Source of the DNA: Loxodes magnus
Taxonomy: Eukaryota; Ciliophora; Karyorelictea; Loxodida; Loxodidae
NCBI GenBank assembly: GCA_946699065.1
Contig: CAMPDV010000148.1
Span: 496,001 to 560,000, forward strand
Length of the DNA stretch: 64,000 bases
Direction of reading: 5' to 3'
Shown here: one piece after another, positions 10,612 through 23,289 of the stretch
Layout: the number at the start of each line of letters is the position of its first letter
Position numbering within the stretch: position 1 is the stretch's first letter
The notes under the pieces: generated by a model
The model's database searches: none
What the model saw: the letters and a program-made list of their open reading frames with translations, nothing else
Told to the model about the DNA's origin: nothing
Made by a program: the position numbers and the translations under genes

Positions 10612-13350
10612 ATATTTTAAATTAAAAAAATAATTTTTCAGAATGCTTAAAATTAAAAAAACGCAAGATAATTATTCTTACGTTGAAAATTCAATGTTTT
10701 ATTTGTAAGCTAGAAATAAAAATCACTAAAATTATTTGTTAGCTTTATAAAGCTATTGAGGGTAAATTTATTTGAGTTGAATAGCAAAATTTATTTCTTT
10801 AAAACAAATAATATCTAAATTTAACAGAATAAATCTAAAGTAAAATTTTAACTATAATTTTTAAGAATAAAATTAAAAAAAAAATAAAAATATTTTTAAA
10901 TATAATTACAAGTTCAGAAATAATAAAACTGGATAGTCTTTTTAAATTGAAATCACAGATTAAAAAATATAAATGAAAAAAAAAAGTGCTAATAACAAAA
11001 ATTTTAAATTTTTTTACTTATAAATTTACTTTTCGTAATAATAATAAAACAGAAAATATATAATTTAAGAAGTCAGCATTACAATATTGAAGATCTTAGT
11101 TGAAAAAATATTTCGCTTTTAAACGATATTTTAACAAAAAAATTAATTTTTATTCTATTATTTACTCTCTAGAGATACACTATTTTTAAAAATAGTATTC
11201 AAAAACGTATTTTAATTAAACGCGCAAAATAATTTATTAAAATACATAATTAATATATCTTTTTAAAATAAAATAAAAAATGGGGAAAAAGTTAAATTTC
11301 AAAAAATTGTTTTTTGCTTTATTATAAAATATTTACTTTTCTAAATTTTTCTAAATAAAACCTTGCATAAACTTTATATTAAAATATTTTTAATAACAGC
11401 ATAAAATAAAATTTTCTTTATTAAAGCATTTTTCGAGATATGATATGAACATTTTTTTTAAATTCATAGCTTTATAAAACATAATTTATTGATTATTAAT
11501 TTAATTTTTAATTTTTAGACTTGATTTTTACAGTACTTCTAGCGTTTATTTAAATTTAAACACTTATTTTAAAACTTAAGCATTTGAGTTTAAAGTTGTT
11601 TAAGATCTTTTTTAAACGTTAAAATTTATGTTTATAATTTTAAAATATTTTCTCATAAAAGTATTTCAACTAAAATATAATAAAAATATTTACTAATTTA
11701 AATTAATTTTATTATTTATATATTTAACAGAAAAACCTTATAAAATCATATTTGTTTGCTTTTTTGATTCCACGTTATTTAATACTATTATTTAGTAATA
11801 TAAAATTTTGTTAAGTTATTTAATTCTATAAACTATATTTATATTTTTTATTTTAATCTACTTTTTTAAATAAAATTTAAAATGCAATATATAACTGAAT
11901 CTTTAATGTTCTTATTTAAAATAAGGTTAATAAAAGTAAAAATAAATATGAATAATAAATTAAAATTATGTTTAAAGATCATAATTCATTATAAGCTTCA
12001 AGTATTGTAACTTCTTTTCAGAATAAAATTATATTGGATTATTTTGTGATTTTTTAATATTTTCTTAATTTAAAAAGATAATTAATTTTAAATTTAAGAA
12101 GCAACTGGTTTATATCTTATTTAAATTAGGTCTTTTAGATAAAAGTTCTATTATAAAGTAGTTTGCCATTTAAAAAATGAAAAAATATCAAAACACTTAC
12201 TTCGGAAGCTTTAAATTTACAATAATAAATTATTTTGATGAAGATTTATTTTAAAGTATAATAAAATCAGTTTTAATACTTTAATTTTTTCATAAAACTA
12301 AATTGTTGCAGAAAATTATTATAAGCATCTTATAACTTTTTTCTTTTTCATGATTATACTTCAGTAAGCTATATTCATCAAATCATAAAAAATGCTTTTA
12401 AATTTTAATTGATTTATTGACTTATTGCAATTTAATTAAAATCTTCTATGAAATGTACTCAAAATAATAAAATATCTCTATTTATATAATATAAATTAAT
12501 TTTCAATAATAAAACCTAAAAAATTATTTTTTAAATTTTAAATTTTAATTTAAAATACATTTTTTTTGTTATGTTAGTAAAGATTAATAATAAATGCTTA
12601 TTAAGTTTTGAAGTTTAAAAATTAAAGTAACAAAAGTAGATTATCAAGTTAAGTCAATTTTTTCGTGTTTTTTTAATCATTTATTCAATTAATCTTAGTT
12701 GATATATAAAATAAAAGGCTAGCTTTTATATATTTTTCTTGTTAAGAATCCGATTTACCTTCAGAATTTTAGTAATATATTAAAATTTAATATAACTGTT
12801 ATTTATTATTTCTACTTTGCATAATATGTATGAAGATATATATGCAGTTATGCATTATAAGCTAATAAATTACAAAACTATATTTTTAAATTAATTAAAA
12901 TTGTTAGTTTGAAAGCAGATAAAAATGTTTCTAGATTATTTTTTATTTAATTTCTTTATAAAAGCTATTATTTGCTTTTTATTCATGTATAATTGTAATA
13001 ATTTTAAATTAAATTTTATCTAATATTCCTCTATAATTTATTTTTGAAGATAAGTAAATAACATCAATATTTTATGTATATAGATATTTTAACTGTTTTA
13101 AAGCTTTTTACTAGAATATAAGTATTAGCCTTAAAAGTTAAACATTTTAAGTTTTTTCTCATAGAAATATAAAAAATTTATTATATTTTTATCATTTTAA
13201 TCGCTTAATAACGAAAAATATCAAAATTTAAATATAAAAAATTATATTCAAATTTAAAATAAAACACCAAAACACACATTAGAATTATCAATAATAATGA
13301 ACATAATAATTTTTTAATTTAATATTGATTATTGTCATAATATTTACAAA
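10612..13350. repeat. 2.74-kb tandem repeat, copy 3
   Basis: This is the last copy. Similarity stops at the phase where a fourth copy would begin: the shared tatttacaaaatatttta is followed by unrelated sequence. The array therefore holds almost exactly 3.0 units. Confidence 0.95.
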
Positions 13351-14480
13351 ATATTTTATGTTATAAAACATTGAAAATTTAAATTCTTTAAGTATTTTTA
13401 ATATTTTTCTTTTAATCCCTACTTTTTTAATTAAAGCAAGTAAAATTATTTTATAACTTTTATTTCTATTCAATCATATTTTACATTTAAAGTAGCAAAT
13501 ATTTAAACTATTTTAAGTATAAAATATATAATTATGCAAGAAATATTAAGATTTTTATTTAGTTTACCATTTTGCTGATAAATAACGGTAAAGTAATCTT
13601 TTGTATACTTATTCACTATTTTATAACTCAATTCTTTTCTTCTGTTTTTAAATTTTAAATTTTAAAATTCTTTTTAGAGATATCTAGCTTTTAGAAAAAT
13701 TTGCATTAAAAATTCAATTTATGTTATCTTTTTAAAATTTTGTATTCTTTTAATAAATCAAGAATTAGAGTATAATTATTAAAATAAAACTTTACTTTAG
13801 TTTATTTTTATCATTTTAGCAAAATCAATTTCTTGAAATATAATATTTATCAATTAAAAATATAACTAATATAGCTATTTCATTTTTAATCTTTGCATTT
13901 ACAACTTTTTTTTGAATTGCATGCATAACTATTTAAACTTAAAAAATTTCGTTTTAAAATTTCCTTTTTTTAATTTAAAATAGCAGTAAATAAAAAATTT
14001 TATAACTTAGCAAGAATAAATAAAATTTTTTAAGTAAAATAGATCAAAATTTTAAATTTGCTATTTCTATTTTATTACTGAATTTTTAAGTTTATTTAAT
14101 AGGAATGAATTTATGAAAATTTTTTTTCTCAAATTAAAATACCTTTTTAAATTTAAGAGCTGATAATAGTTTAAATTAATATATCCTATAAGAAATTCAT
14201 CCGTCAAATTATATTAAAGAACTTAAAAATGTTATAAGAATTTTTAATGATATTAATAATAATTTAACGTGATTTATTTTAGCTTAACCTCCAAGGTTAA
14301 ACTTATTAAAAATTTCAGTTAAACTCTATATAAGATGCAATCTTATAGTTATTAGCTAAAAATTTTTATTTTTCATAGTTTTCTTTCATAAGATAAAAAT
14401 TTACTGGTTTGTTGAAATTGGAAATGTTACTCTTTTTTATTATTTTCAACAAATTCTTTATGAAAAATTTAATGAATAAT
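13351..14480. other. A+T-rich spacer between the two arrays
   Basis: I see no gene, repeat or structured element here beyond homopolymer runs. Short open frames in the standard code are chance products of A+T-rich sequence. Confidence 0.6.
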
Positions 14481-14489
14481 AGTGATTCC

Positions 14490-15624
14490 ACCTATCCATA
14501 AGGTTCATCACTGTAATTTAAAGTTGTGTTAATTATAATTTATTTCCAGGCTTCCTTGGTCTTCTTCTTAAAGTATTTATCTTCCATTACTATTTTAACC
14601 CTTTTTAATAAAAGGTATCTCACTCCAGTCGAGTTCGATTCATTCGTATTCGAATTTCTTCTTTGCTAAGTAAATGCGATGTTCTTCAAGATTTCATCCC
14701 CTGTGTACATCTTTTTCTGTATATTGAACCTTCCTGAGTACAGTATAGTTTGCTTATGGATCTCCATAGGATAAAGCTTTCAAGTTTTTATTTGTATTCG
14801 AATTTTTAGCATTATCTTAAAATATGACCATATTTCCTGCAATACCAGCAATACTTTCTATTCTTTATTATCGGAATTTTTGCTGCCTGTAGATTTGGTT
14901 CCACATCCGTGGGATCATTTGCTATTGTATTTTTTAGAAATAAGCTTTCAGTCAATTCTGCTAATTGATTGAATTTGACTTCCATTTGTTAAATTCTCAT
15001 ATTGACTGGTTAGGAATTTTCATTTTTTAGTATTTATGTATTAGACATTAGGTATGCAATTTTTCCTTCTAACTCTTATACGTTTCTTAAAGTTTAAACT
15101 TTTCCATTTGCATAATTTTGAGTTCTTGGAGTATGTTGTGCCAATCGTAATTTGATTGGGACGGGTTCTGTTTAGAAGAGACTTTTTACAAGAAATTAAC
15201 CATTTTTTATATTATTATAATAATTAAAGATTATTATTGAAAGCGAGTCATATCGCGGTAAAGTCCTTTCAATACTAAAAATAAAAAATGTGTTCTCATA
15301 TTTTTTTATCATTCTATTCGTCCAATGAGTTATGTAAGCTTCTCCAAATGGGGAATCTACTTTCTGAAGATTATTCTCAAATCTTGAACCAAATGATCCA
15401 CTCTTCTTGAATAGGATCCAAATAAGAATTAGTAGATAAGTTGATAGTAGACCCGTCAATCAAACGTTCAAACTGCTAGCGAGAACCCTCAGGCAAGTTA
15501 GGCTTGTCTCTTCTCTAGCTTTTCTAATCTTCTCCGTGGTGGTATTTAGTACGACATTACTCGCAATGCAATGTACACTGTACCAGATTTCAAAAAAGTT
15601 CTTTTGACTACATTCGATATCCAT
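14490..15624 (-). mobile_element. Retroelement ORF1, type gamma, zinc knuckle (copy 1)
   Basis: One minus-strand frame runs from ATGGATATC at 15624 through the head module into the zinc knuckle YCWYCRKYGHILRQC (14809-14850), about 375 codons. It passes TGA codons as Trp and TAA/TAG as Gln. Order: a head part with hairpins (residues 1-130), a helical Gln-rich part (about 150-210), the block NDPTDVE, the knuckle (about residues 258-272), then a basic tail. The reading ends near a TGATGA pair around 14505. An alternative start is the ATGG at 15203, but that frame does not reach the knuckle. The role is gag-like RNA binding for a retroelement, most likely a LINE. No reverse transcriptase lies within the unit, so the copy would depend on one elsewhere. 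Confidence 0.6.
15239..15270. other. Terminal stem-loop of the head module
   Basis: Arms GAAAG and CTTTC (15239-15243, 15266-15270) occupy the place where the heads at 1784 and 53159 have AGAGC and GCTCT. Both arms changed together, so pairing is kept. Tandem copies occur near 24039 and 32835. It may act in the RNA, as a 3'-end or template-recognition signal, or as a DNA cruciform. Confidence 0.5.
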
Positions 15625-15639
15625 TTCATTACATCACAA

Positions 15640-16585
15640 TAAATCTTCCAGCCTTCACCTTTTCCATACTTACCGTACTTTTTTAATAGGTCTAAGATGA
15701 CTTACGACATATTTCTAAAATTTCATTTTTTTAAATACGATATTTTTTTTATCAAATTGTTTTTATTTATTCTACCAAATTATTGAGTAGTAAAAATTGA
15801 TTAATTAAGGGGCATTAAAAAACGAATCTGACTCTTCTATCTCATTGCTTCGATTTTTTTAAGTCTTCTGCTGCATGAGTAGTTGAAAAATAACTTTTTT
15901 CTCAAGATCTAATAAGAAAAAATTTGAAAAAATTCTTCCATATAATTACTCCCAGTGCTTAATGTCTTTAGCATTTTACTGAAATTAACAGGTTATAGGT
16001 GATATCCTGATAAACTAAGACATAATTAAAAATTATATGTTCTAATAAATAATTTATTTTCAGTATTTCAAACTATAATTAATTAATTTAGAACAATTTT
16101 AAGTGGAATAGCAATTAAGATATTTATATAAAATATTTCAAGTAAAAACAGTTCAGCATTTTATTTTTCGAATTTTATTTCTTAAAATATATCATATAAG
16201 CATCAGAATAACTATTTGTAATCTTTTTAATTTTAGATAGTATTTCTAGAATTTAACAATGCTTTTAATAAAATTATTTACAGTTTAATTATTATATATT
16301 TTTATTTAGATATATTACAGAAATTTACCATTTTTTTTAGAAGATTTTAGAAAATAAAGAAACTAGAAATAATTTAAAACTTTTTTTAATTACTTAATAT
16401 TGATCAATTTATATTACATGTCTATTAAAAATAAGCTTTGAACTTTTTTAATCTAAAAATATTGTGAGCTATTTAATTTTTCTATTCTTTATTAAATTAA
16501 GCTTAATTTGAAAAATATCAGGATATGAAGTTTTAGTAAATGCTCATTTCATATTTGATAAAAATTAAATTTAGAATCTATAAAG
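15640..16585. other. A+T-rich spacer within the 8.8-kb unit
   Basis: I see no recognisable gene between the ORF1 start and the 3' end of the GTPase-kelch gene. Tandem copies lie at about 24440-25380 and 33235-34180. Confidence 0.5.
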
Positions 16586-16589
16586 TTTT

Positions 16590-18860
16590 TAATTATTTTG
16601 ATTCCATGAATCGTAATTCTTCCACTACCTTAATTTCATATCATAAAAATTCATGAAGTTCTCACTTCCATCAAACATAAATATTTTATTTTCTTAATAA
16701 AGTGCGTTTCAACATAGTCATTAGCCTGATTAATTATATGGCTATCCATGAATATTAAAATCTTTTAAATCATAATAGTAAGTGCGTTATAAGCTTCCAT
16801 AATTGTCGAACAGAAATCCTAAATTTTAATTTTAAGCGAATACTGCATAGCAATGTTACACATTTTTTGGCATTAAATTAGAAAATTGCCTTCATTTGTT
16901 TTGTGTTACATCATAAAAGCATACTTCTTCTTCTGCGTTTACTCCTCCAAATGTTCATATTTAATCTTAACTATAAAATACTCCATTACATCTCATTTAA
17001 AACGGATGATCATCAATTTCTTTATTTTTTTTACTTTTTAAATCAAAGCATTCGCATTTTTTTGAAAATTCTTAATATGGATTCATTCCATCAATAATAT
17101 AAACATATTTATCGCTTTCATATGACAAAGCTGTATAACTTTTTGGAAATTGCAAATTATACTTGCATACTTAATAACTGTTTACTCATAATATATTATT
17201 TTAATGTTGTTAAGGCTTTGCTCCTCCAGCTAGAACCATTGTTGTATTATTAATTTAAATTGAATTAGTCTAATTATCCTATGTAGTTTCAATAGAAAGA
17301 TTTTCATTTTTAATTTATTTTGTTTAGAGATCATACATTTGCAAAATATTGCTGCCTTTTTTTATTTTTATATAGTTAGTTCATTATATATTTTTTTTTT
17401 CGGTTACTTTAATATTTTTAGGATTTAGTTTTTTTAATGCTTTGAAAAAAGAGTCGAAGCTTTATTAACGCTTTTCAAAATTTTTCTATTATTAATTTTG
17501 ATCGATATCTATATCATTGTTATCAAACGTAAAATATTTTAGCTCAGTAGATTTTTTTATAATTTTGCTAAGGCTTGTTTAGGAGTTTTTAATACTTTAT
17601 ATAATGTTTTAATTTTATAAATTCCAAAAAGTGAATACAAGTATTATATTTTCAGCAATATCGTTCCCAAACTCATTTATTATTTTGTCTATTACTTACT
17701 TAGAATATTGCGTTACTCTATTACTGTTAGATTTAATTACAAATACCATGGCATCTATCTAATTAATTTTGTTTTGAAAAAAGTTACTTAATTGCTAAAA
17801 TATCTTCTCATCTTCTTGTTAATCATTCATTTTACTAAATCCAGGAGTATCCATTATCAATATGTTTGGAATATCTATTTTTTTACTTTGTACTTGGTAG
17901 CAGTTAATTTCTTTATTTTAGTTTTATTAACCTTTTATAGGTCCAGTTATAAGTTAATATCTTAAATTATCTTTAAAACTCACACCTTACATATAATTAG
18001 TAAGAGCGTTTAAGAGAGAAGACTTTCCACATTCTTTTTCTCCTAAAAACAAAATATTTTTCTATTTTACTCCTTAATTAGAAAAGTTTGTGCTTTCATA
18101 TTTTATTATGTAAATTTGCTCAGTCTATTATTAATTCGTTTTCCATATGTTTCAAGTGCTAATGATATTATTATATTACTATTAGTTGGCTTTAAATGTA
18201 AATAAACTTCCTTATTCTTTATATAAAAATTGCTTAAAGTTCTTTTCCTTTAAAAACTATTAGAATCATTAAACTGGTTCTTATTTTATTTAGATTGAAA
18301 ATTTCTTTGATTCATTCAAGTTATCTTAGTGGCTTTCCTAGTTTTCCTTTATTTATATCTATGAACATACTTTTTTGATTAAGTTTATATGCTCTTACTA
18401 AATTACCTATTGATTCTTTATAGAAATTAGATGCAAAAAATCTAAACTTTCTACTTCTATTTCTATCAGATCTTATAGTGTTAATCCTATCTATATTATT
18501 TCATTCTTCATTGAACTTAGTCCATATTTCTCAATTCAGCTAATGTCTTAGTAAATAATTTCTGGTTTGAATCCTAAAGAGTATTTATGAGTACATCAGA
18601 TACTTTTTAAAATTATAATTTCAATAGTCTTAAATAAATCTTCTTAAGTTTTTTAGTTCTTAGTTCTTCTCAGTCCTACTTCCAAAAATTCCCAAGCTAC
18701 ATTATAAAAGTTCTACTCCTCTGCTATATCTCATTATTCTAATCACTTTTCCAGATGTTGTATATTATTTCTTTAAAGCCAATTATTCTATTAATTTCCC
18801 ATTTATTATTAACTTAATAAAATTACTTAAATTATGTTTAGATTTGTGTAAAATAAAATT
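16590..18860 (-). CDS. GTPase-kelch protein (copy 1)
   Basis: This is a fusion of a GTP-binding domain with a C-terminal kelch domain. The P-loop GEKECGKSS lies at 18017-18043 and the G3 motif DTPG at 17840-17851. The stretch FGNDIAENIILVFTFW, just after, resembles AIG1/IAN-like and septin-like GTPases. After a linker come kelch repeats: LAGG, the TFGGVNAEEEV block with Trp as TGA (16955-16957), FYDVTQNKWRQFS with TGA at 16892-16894, and a last repeat ending near RQWKNYDSWNQ. The final part is paralogous to the kelch domain of the RING/B-box gene at 48160. The part 18180-18860 reads as a helical N-terminal region in other frames, which may mean short introns or frame breaks; the true start is uncertain. 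The expected role is a cytoplasmic GTP-dependent switch with a kelch propeller for binding partners. The gene is present three times in tandem. Confidence 0.7.
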
Positions 18861-19340
18861 AAAGCAATCTAATCAAAGAAAATCTAATAAAGATAAAATA
18901 AAATTGATATAGTTTTATGATCTAGAAATAGGAATAAGTCTAATAAGATATGATAAGCTTAATTATTATTAATAATAATAAGAAAGAATCAACTAATTAG
19001 AGAGCTAGCAATCTTACAATAGCCATTATAAGAATAGAATGTAAAGGAAATTAGATAAAAATTTGATATAATCTTAAAACTTTCTATTTATCATAATTGA
19101 ATATTATTTAATAGAATCTATTTTTTAATAAATTCTTACAATAAGTTTTAATAGTAGTAATGATAAAAGTTTAATGTTGAAGAAGTAAACTAAAAAATAT
19201 TCCTTTCTTACAATAAAATAAAAAATGTATGATACTAGGGATGTATTTATTCCTATGGCTTAAAATTATAACTATTAATATGCCTTTATTGTATATAAAT
19301 ATGAAAGATATAGATAAACTTATTAGTTAACGTGAATCCA
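18861..19340. other. Purine-rich stretch upstream of the GTPase-kelch gene
   Basis: This is A+T-rich and purine-rich on the plus strand. Some plus-strand frames look weakly protein-like, but there is no motif I recognise. It could hold the promoter and 5' end of the minus-strand gene. Tandem copies lie near 27660 and 36457. Confidence 0.35.
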
Positions 19341-19835
19341 CTTTTATTTATCTCAAAACGATAAATAAAAGAAATCAAATTTTATTCTTAATAAAAGTCT
19401 AGTAATGCTCTATCTTCGCCTTATCTCTTTGTTCATTTTTTCTTATTTTCTCCGTATTTAAAATAAAATTGATTACTTTCTTCCTAATTTCTTATGAATC
19501 AGTCCGAAGGCAGGAGCTCGAAGGGATTAAAGGATAATCCGATACTTGGTTCAAATGCCACAGTTATGTTAAATTTTTCTAAATAAAAAATAATTTCTTA
19601 TCTAAGTATGTTTTTAGATTTTCGAATTCCTGACAAGATTAACGCATGTAAAGACAGGATAATTCTAGACCTGGACTTCAGTGCTTCCTAGTCAAATTAT
19701 CGTACTGATAGAGAGAACCCCCAAATAAGTAAGGCTTATCTAACAAGGGCGCTTCCTTATTTATTTGTAGTGGCATCTATTACTAGAGTACTTATAATAC
19801 AGATACCAACTCTGGTGACTAGAGTCAAAATCCAT
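19341..19835 (-). repeat. Head module, second type (unit copy 1)
   Basis: This module is homologous to 45864-46375: both have the block gatagagagaaccc, then taaggcttatc and atctatt. It starts on the minus strand with ATGGAT at 19835 and ends in a perfect hairpin (CTTTTATTTATC / GATAAATAAAAG, 12-base arms, 7-base loop, 19341-19371). On the minus strand it keeps an ISLT-L-VLSI-T segment shared with the 46-kb copy. No domain is known. Confidence 0.6.
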
Positions 19836-19839
19836 CCGA

Positions 19840-21005
19840 AAAATGAATATATAATACTTATGTTGAAATACTCAGTACAAGTTTCGATACAAATTTTAGG
19901 TTAAGATTCGTCATAATTTTAATCATAAAAATCTATAAATTAGCTAATGTATTTGCTCAAAATCTCAAATGATTACAAGAGAAATGTAATTATAAAAATA
20001 ATTGATATGACATATTTTCTTTTTCATTATGTTGAAATAATTTACTTAAATTTAAAGAATTAAAATAAAAGTTTTTATTCAATTCTTTTTATTTAAAATA
20101 CTATATTAATAAAAAAATGTTTACGATTAATTTCTAGTTGGTAAATTAATATACTTATTGGATTTATTTAGTGATAAAATAGCTTTTAATATATGTAAGA
20201 GTTTATTTGAAATTTACATTCTTCTTTTTAGCTTAAAAAGAAAAAATTTAACAGAAATTTAAATTAGTTTGGAAATGCTAATATGTGGAACCACCGTCTC
20301 TAATTTTTATACTATTTTATTTCGTATTAAATTAATAAAAAAGTTATTAATAATTAAATAATCTATAATCGTTATTTTTCAGTTTTTATTTAAAATAGCA
20401 TAAGATCAATAAATTTTTTAAATATAATATTGCAAAAATATTAATAGAAAGCTTATTAATGTTTTCAGCTTGCAAAATTAATGAATTTATAAATTCAGAA
20501 TTTTCAAAGACATTTTAAATCTTGTTGTTTTGCTTTCTTGAGAAGACATTTTATGTAAAAGTGAAGAAGATCTGTTGATTAATTTTTCCAAATAGAATTA
20601 TCATAAGTAATGAATGCATAATCCAAATCATAACTTCAAGCTTCTAAAAAGAAAAAAATTTATAAAAATCAAGCTTCTGCCATTTTTTATAGGATATCTA
20701 AATTATTCAAATTCATAAATATTAAAAAATTTTCTCATGCAAATAAATTTATTTTTAGCAAAGATAAAAACTTAGAATTAACTTATCTCTATTTTTTCGC
20801 CCTTATAAGAAATATAAATATAAAAATGAAACCTAAGAAAAAATTAAAAAAATTAATCTTCTAAAAAATATTAAACATTTTGATTGAGATATACTTGATT
20901 TAGATTGAGAACATAAAAAATAAGATTTAATGCAGTAACTGAATCAGTAAATAAATAGCCAAGATATAAAAATTAACTAACTCTAAAATGATAATAAAAT
21001 CATTA
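19840..21005. other. A+T-rich spacer within the 8.8-kb unit
   Basis: The sequence is very A+T-rich with no motif recognised on either strand. Tandem copies lie near 28635-29800 and 37435-38600. Confidence 0.5.
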
Positions 21006-21009
21006 TTTT

Positions 21010-21961
21010 ATATTATTAAATTATATATAAATGCTTCTCCACTATTAGGGAATTTCATCCTGTTAGGAGTACAGCACTTAAATCTCCTCGCTGTTTGTTA
21101 AAATGTTCGACCAAGGGAAGATTACGTGTTTCTATCCGCAAGTTTTTTTAGTTGGCTTTTCATCCTACATTTCTGTCAAGTCTTGTTTATAGTCTGTCTT
21201 CTGCCTCTTGTACATGCTTCCATTTTTGCTGCAGAAAATCTTGTTTAATCTGCCTTTTTCTGAACACTTTGTTTGTCGAAAATTTGTTGCTATTAATTGA
21301 ACTTCCGACAGTTCGATTTAGGTACTGTTGGCTTCCGCAGCAGAATAATCTCTTCCTGATCGAAATTAAACTTGTCTGAGGTGTGGCTTTGGATTAAACG
21401 GTCATAGAGATAGATTTAGTATTCAACTATTCCATTATTTATTCTTTTAGAAGTTGAACTTCTTATTCTTGCTTCACTACTAAATCCTTCAGTTAGTCGT
21501 GCTCTTGTCTTAATGATGCTGGATGCCGAAGAATGCCTCCACTTAACGCTCATAGTTACCTATACCAGCCTCGCCCTATTAGTTCTTTTCTTCCAACTTG
21601 AACATTAGTTTTTCAAACAAGTACTTTAATTTTTAAGGCTCTTCTTAGAGATTTACCGCCATCAATGGAGCTATGATACATCAAATTTCTCTGAGTTGAA
21701 TCAAAGTATATATTTAATCATGAAGTATTATCTCTTGCTATATTAGAGATCTCTCTTCCATGTTTCGGGTTTGACAAGTTTATTTCTGACCCTTGCCCAA
21801 TATTAGAAATTGTTAAATCTAAGGTTAGGATTAAGTTTTTTGCTGATCAGAAGGTTGGGCTTATTAAAGCTAATATATGAAGATATAAGAAGTTACATTT
21901 CATTCCCTCTCTTCTTTTTTAATGAAGAGGTGTTAAAGAAGCCCTATCGAATCCCTGCCAT
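21010..21961 (-). mobile_element. ORF1-like gene, type beta (unit copy 1)
   Basis: The start at 21961 reads MAGIRQGFF, the type beta ORF1 start, preceded by a TATATAA run. Base composition rises to about 40% G+C. One minus-strand frame from about 21903 gives a protein-like reading with a coiled coil (segment HDQLKDLVVKQEQEVQLLK) and Gln codons that are TAA, TAG, CAA and CAG alike. No zinc knuckle or catalytic motif is seen. The start and the coiled coil are in different frames. It is probably a decayed ORF1 of the same retroelement group. Confidence 0.45.
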
Positions 21962-22149
21962 TTTTTATATAATAAAATAATTAACATAGATATAAGCTTA
22001 AAAGCTTCTACGTATCTATTTATTTAAGAGATTAAAAAAGAAAAAGTAAAAATATAAAAAATTCATAATCTCAATTAAGTAACCAGAAGCATTTTATGAT
22101 TAATGCCATGTATGATCTAATGGAGAATTAATAAATCAAACTAAAATAT

Positions 22150-23040
22150 TAAGCAGGCAAAAATAATTAGACAATTAATAAAGAGCTTAAAAGAATATCG
22201 ATTATGTAAACATTTTATACCATATTAAAATATTAAAATGAGGTTAATTGACCCAAACTATTTTATTAAATCAGTAACTGCGAAACAAAGATAAAATATA
22301 GAAAAAACGAAGATAATTGCATGATTAAAGAGTCATTAATAAGAAAATAAAAAGCAATTAATTTTATAAAAAAAATTAGATTTAAGAAATAAAAGTAAAA
22401 GAGTGATATGATGGCAGATGAAAAAAATAATTAACAGAATTATATATTATAAAAGAGAAATAAGAGCATTTAGATTATATAGAAAATATGTCTAAATTCT
22501 AATTAAATAATTAAAAAAGGAAGAAAAAAAATTAATTTATAGTTCAAGAAAATATATAAAACTTAAATGATAAAATCTTAGATAACTTAAATATTAAAAA
22601 ATTATTTATAGTAGAATAAAAATAAAATTAACTTCAATTATTGTATTTAGAATCACTCTATCTAATATAAAAGAAATTTTAGGAGTTTAATAGCATTTAT
22701 TTAATATTTTAATAATATTAAGCATTAAAATCTAAACTAATAATTGAAAAGATGGTGGGAGCTGAGAATGACCTTCGTGACAACACTTTCTGGCTTTATG
22801 GCTAGGAACAAGTTCCTTTCCTGTCGCTGAGAAAGTCCCTAGTTAGACGTTTTCTGAAGGGAACGCTGTCTTTGAGATTATCCACTCTTAGTAGGGGCTT
22901 GAAGCCTGGCTGCACATAAGCGATGGAGCTCCCTAGAAACTGTGCCTGGAGCAAAACATGATATCCCCGTTATTCCATAAAAAGAGGCGTCGGGTCGTGC
23001 AATCAGAAAGGAGTTTTCGGTTCAAAAACTTTTTTAGTTG
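22150..23040 (+). other. Coiled-coil coding-like stretch ending in a G+C-rich island (unit copy 1)
   Basis: One plus-strand frame from about 22390 to 23040 gives a long helical protein (segment ENIQNLNDKILDNLNIKK). It then passes into the G+C-rich island 22752-23035, where it reads MVGAENDLRDNTFWLYGQEQ and a basic tail. The island is near 50% G+C against about 20% around it. I recognise no domain. It is divergent to the ORF1-like gene starting at 21961. Short indels in the third copy shift the frame inside the island, so either that copy is broken or the island is not protein-coding. Confidence 0.4.
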
Positions 23041-23289
23041 AAATTAATTAAAATCTAAACTATTTTATTGTAAAAATTGATAGAAAATAAATTTGATTAA
23101 GTATAAAAATCATAACAAAAATTATAGTAATCTATGAAAATATGAAAAATAAAGTCCTAATGAAACTTAAAATCCTTAAAGGAAATATAAAAATAAAATA
23201 ATTAATTCAATATTTATCTTATCATTATAGCTTGATTTGATAAATAGAATTAATTAAATTACTATAATAATTATTATTTTAGTGATTCC

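Larger units (their letters stand above)
14481..23280. repeat. 8.8-kb tandem unit, copy 1
   Basis: This unit is repeated head to tail at 23281 and 32077, with a partial fourth copy at 40866. Copies differ by scattered substitutions and short indels, by eye around 1% or less. Content in order: ORF1 type gamma (minus), A+T-rich spacer, GTPase-kelch gene (minus), head module (minus), A+T-rich spacer, ORF1-like type beta (minus), coiled-coil coding-like stretch with a G+C-rich island (plus). The array starts and ends inside the same ORF1, which fits growth by unequal exchange between ORF1 copies. Confidence 0.95.

Noticed and set aside
5131-13350. CRISPR or short satellite array
   Set aside because: The repeat unit is 2.74 kb with no spacer-repeat pattern.
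14630-14655. T-arm-like gagttcgattc
   Set aside because: It lies inside the conserved ORF1 frame and no cloverleaf can be drawn around it.
15196-15459. Standard-code 87-residue frame starting MTGLLSTYLL, three tandem copies
   Set aside because: It is only part of the longer type gamma ORF1 frame. Its end is a TAA that reads as Gln here and its start is a TTG after a TGA-Trp.
19540-19560. tRNA-like B box (ggttcaaatgcca) in the head module
   Set aside because: No matching A box or cloverleaf upstream, and the motif is not kept in the 46-kb copy.
21152-21379. Plus-strand frame of 75 residues, Cys- and Leu-rich
   Set aside because: It is the antisense shadow of the minus-strand ORF1-like gene; no motif supports it.
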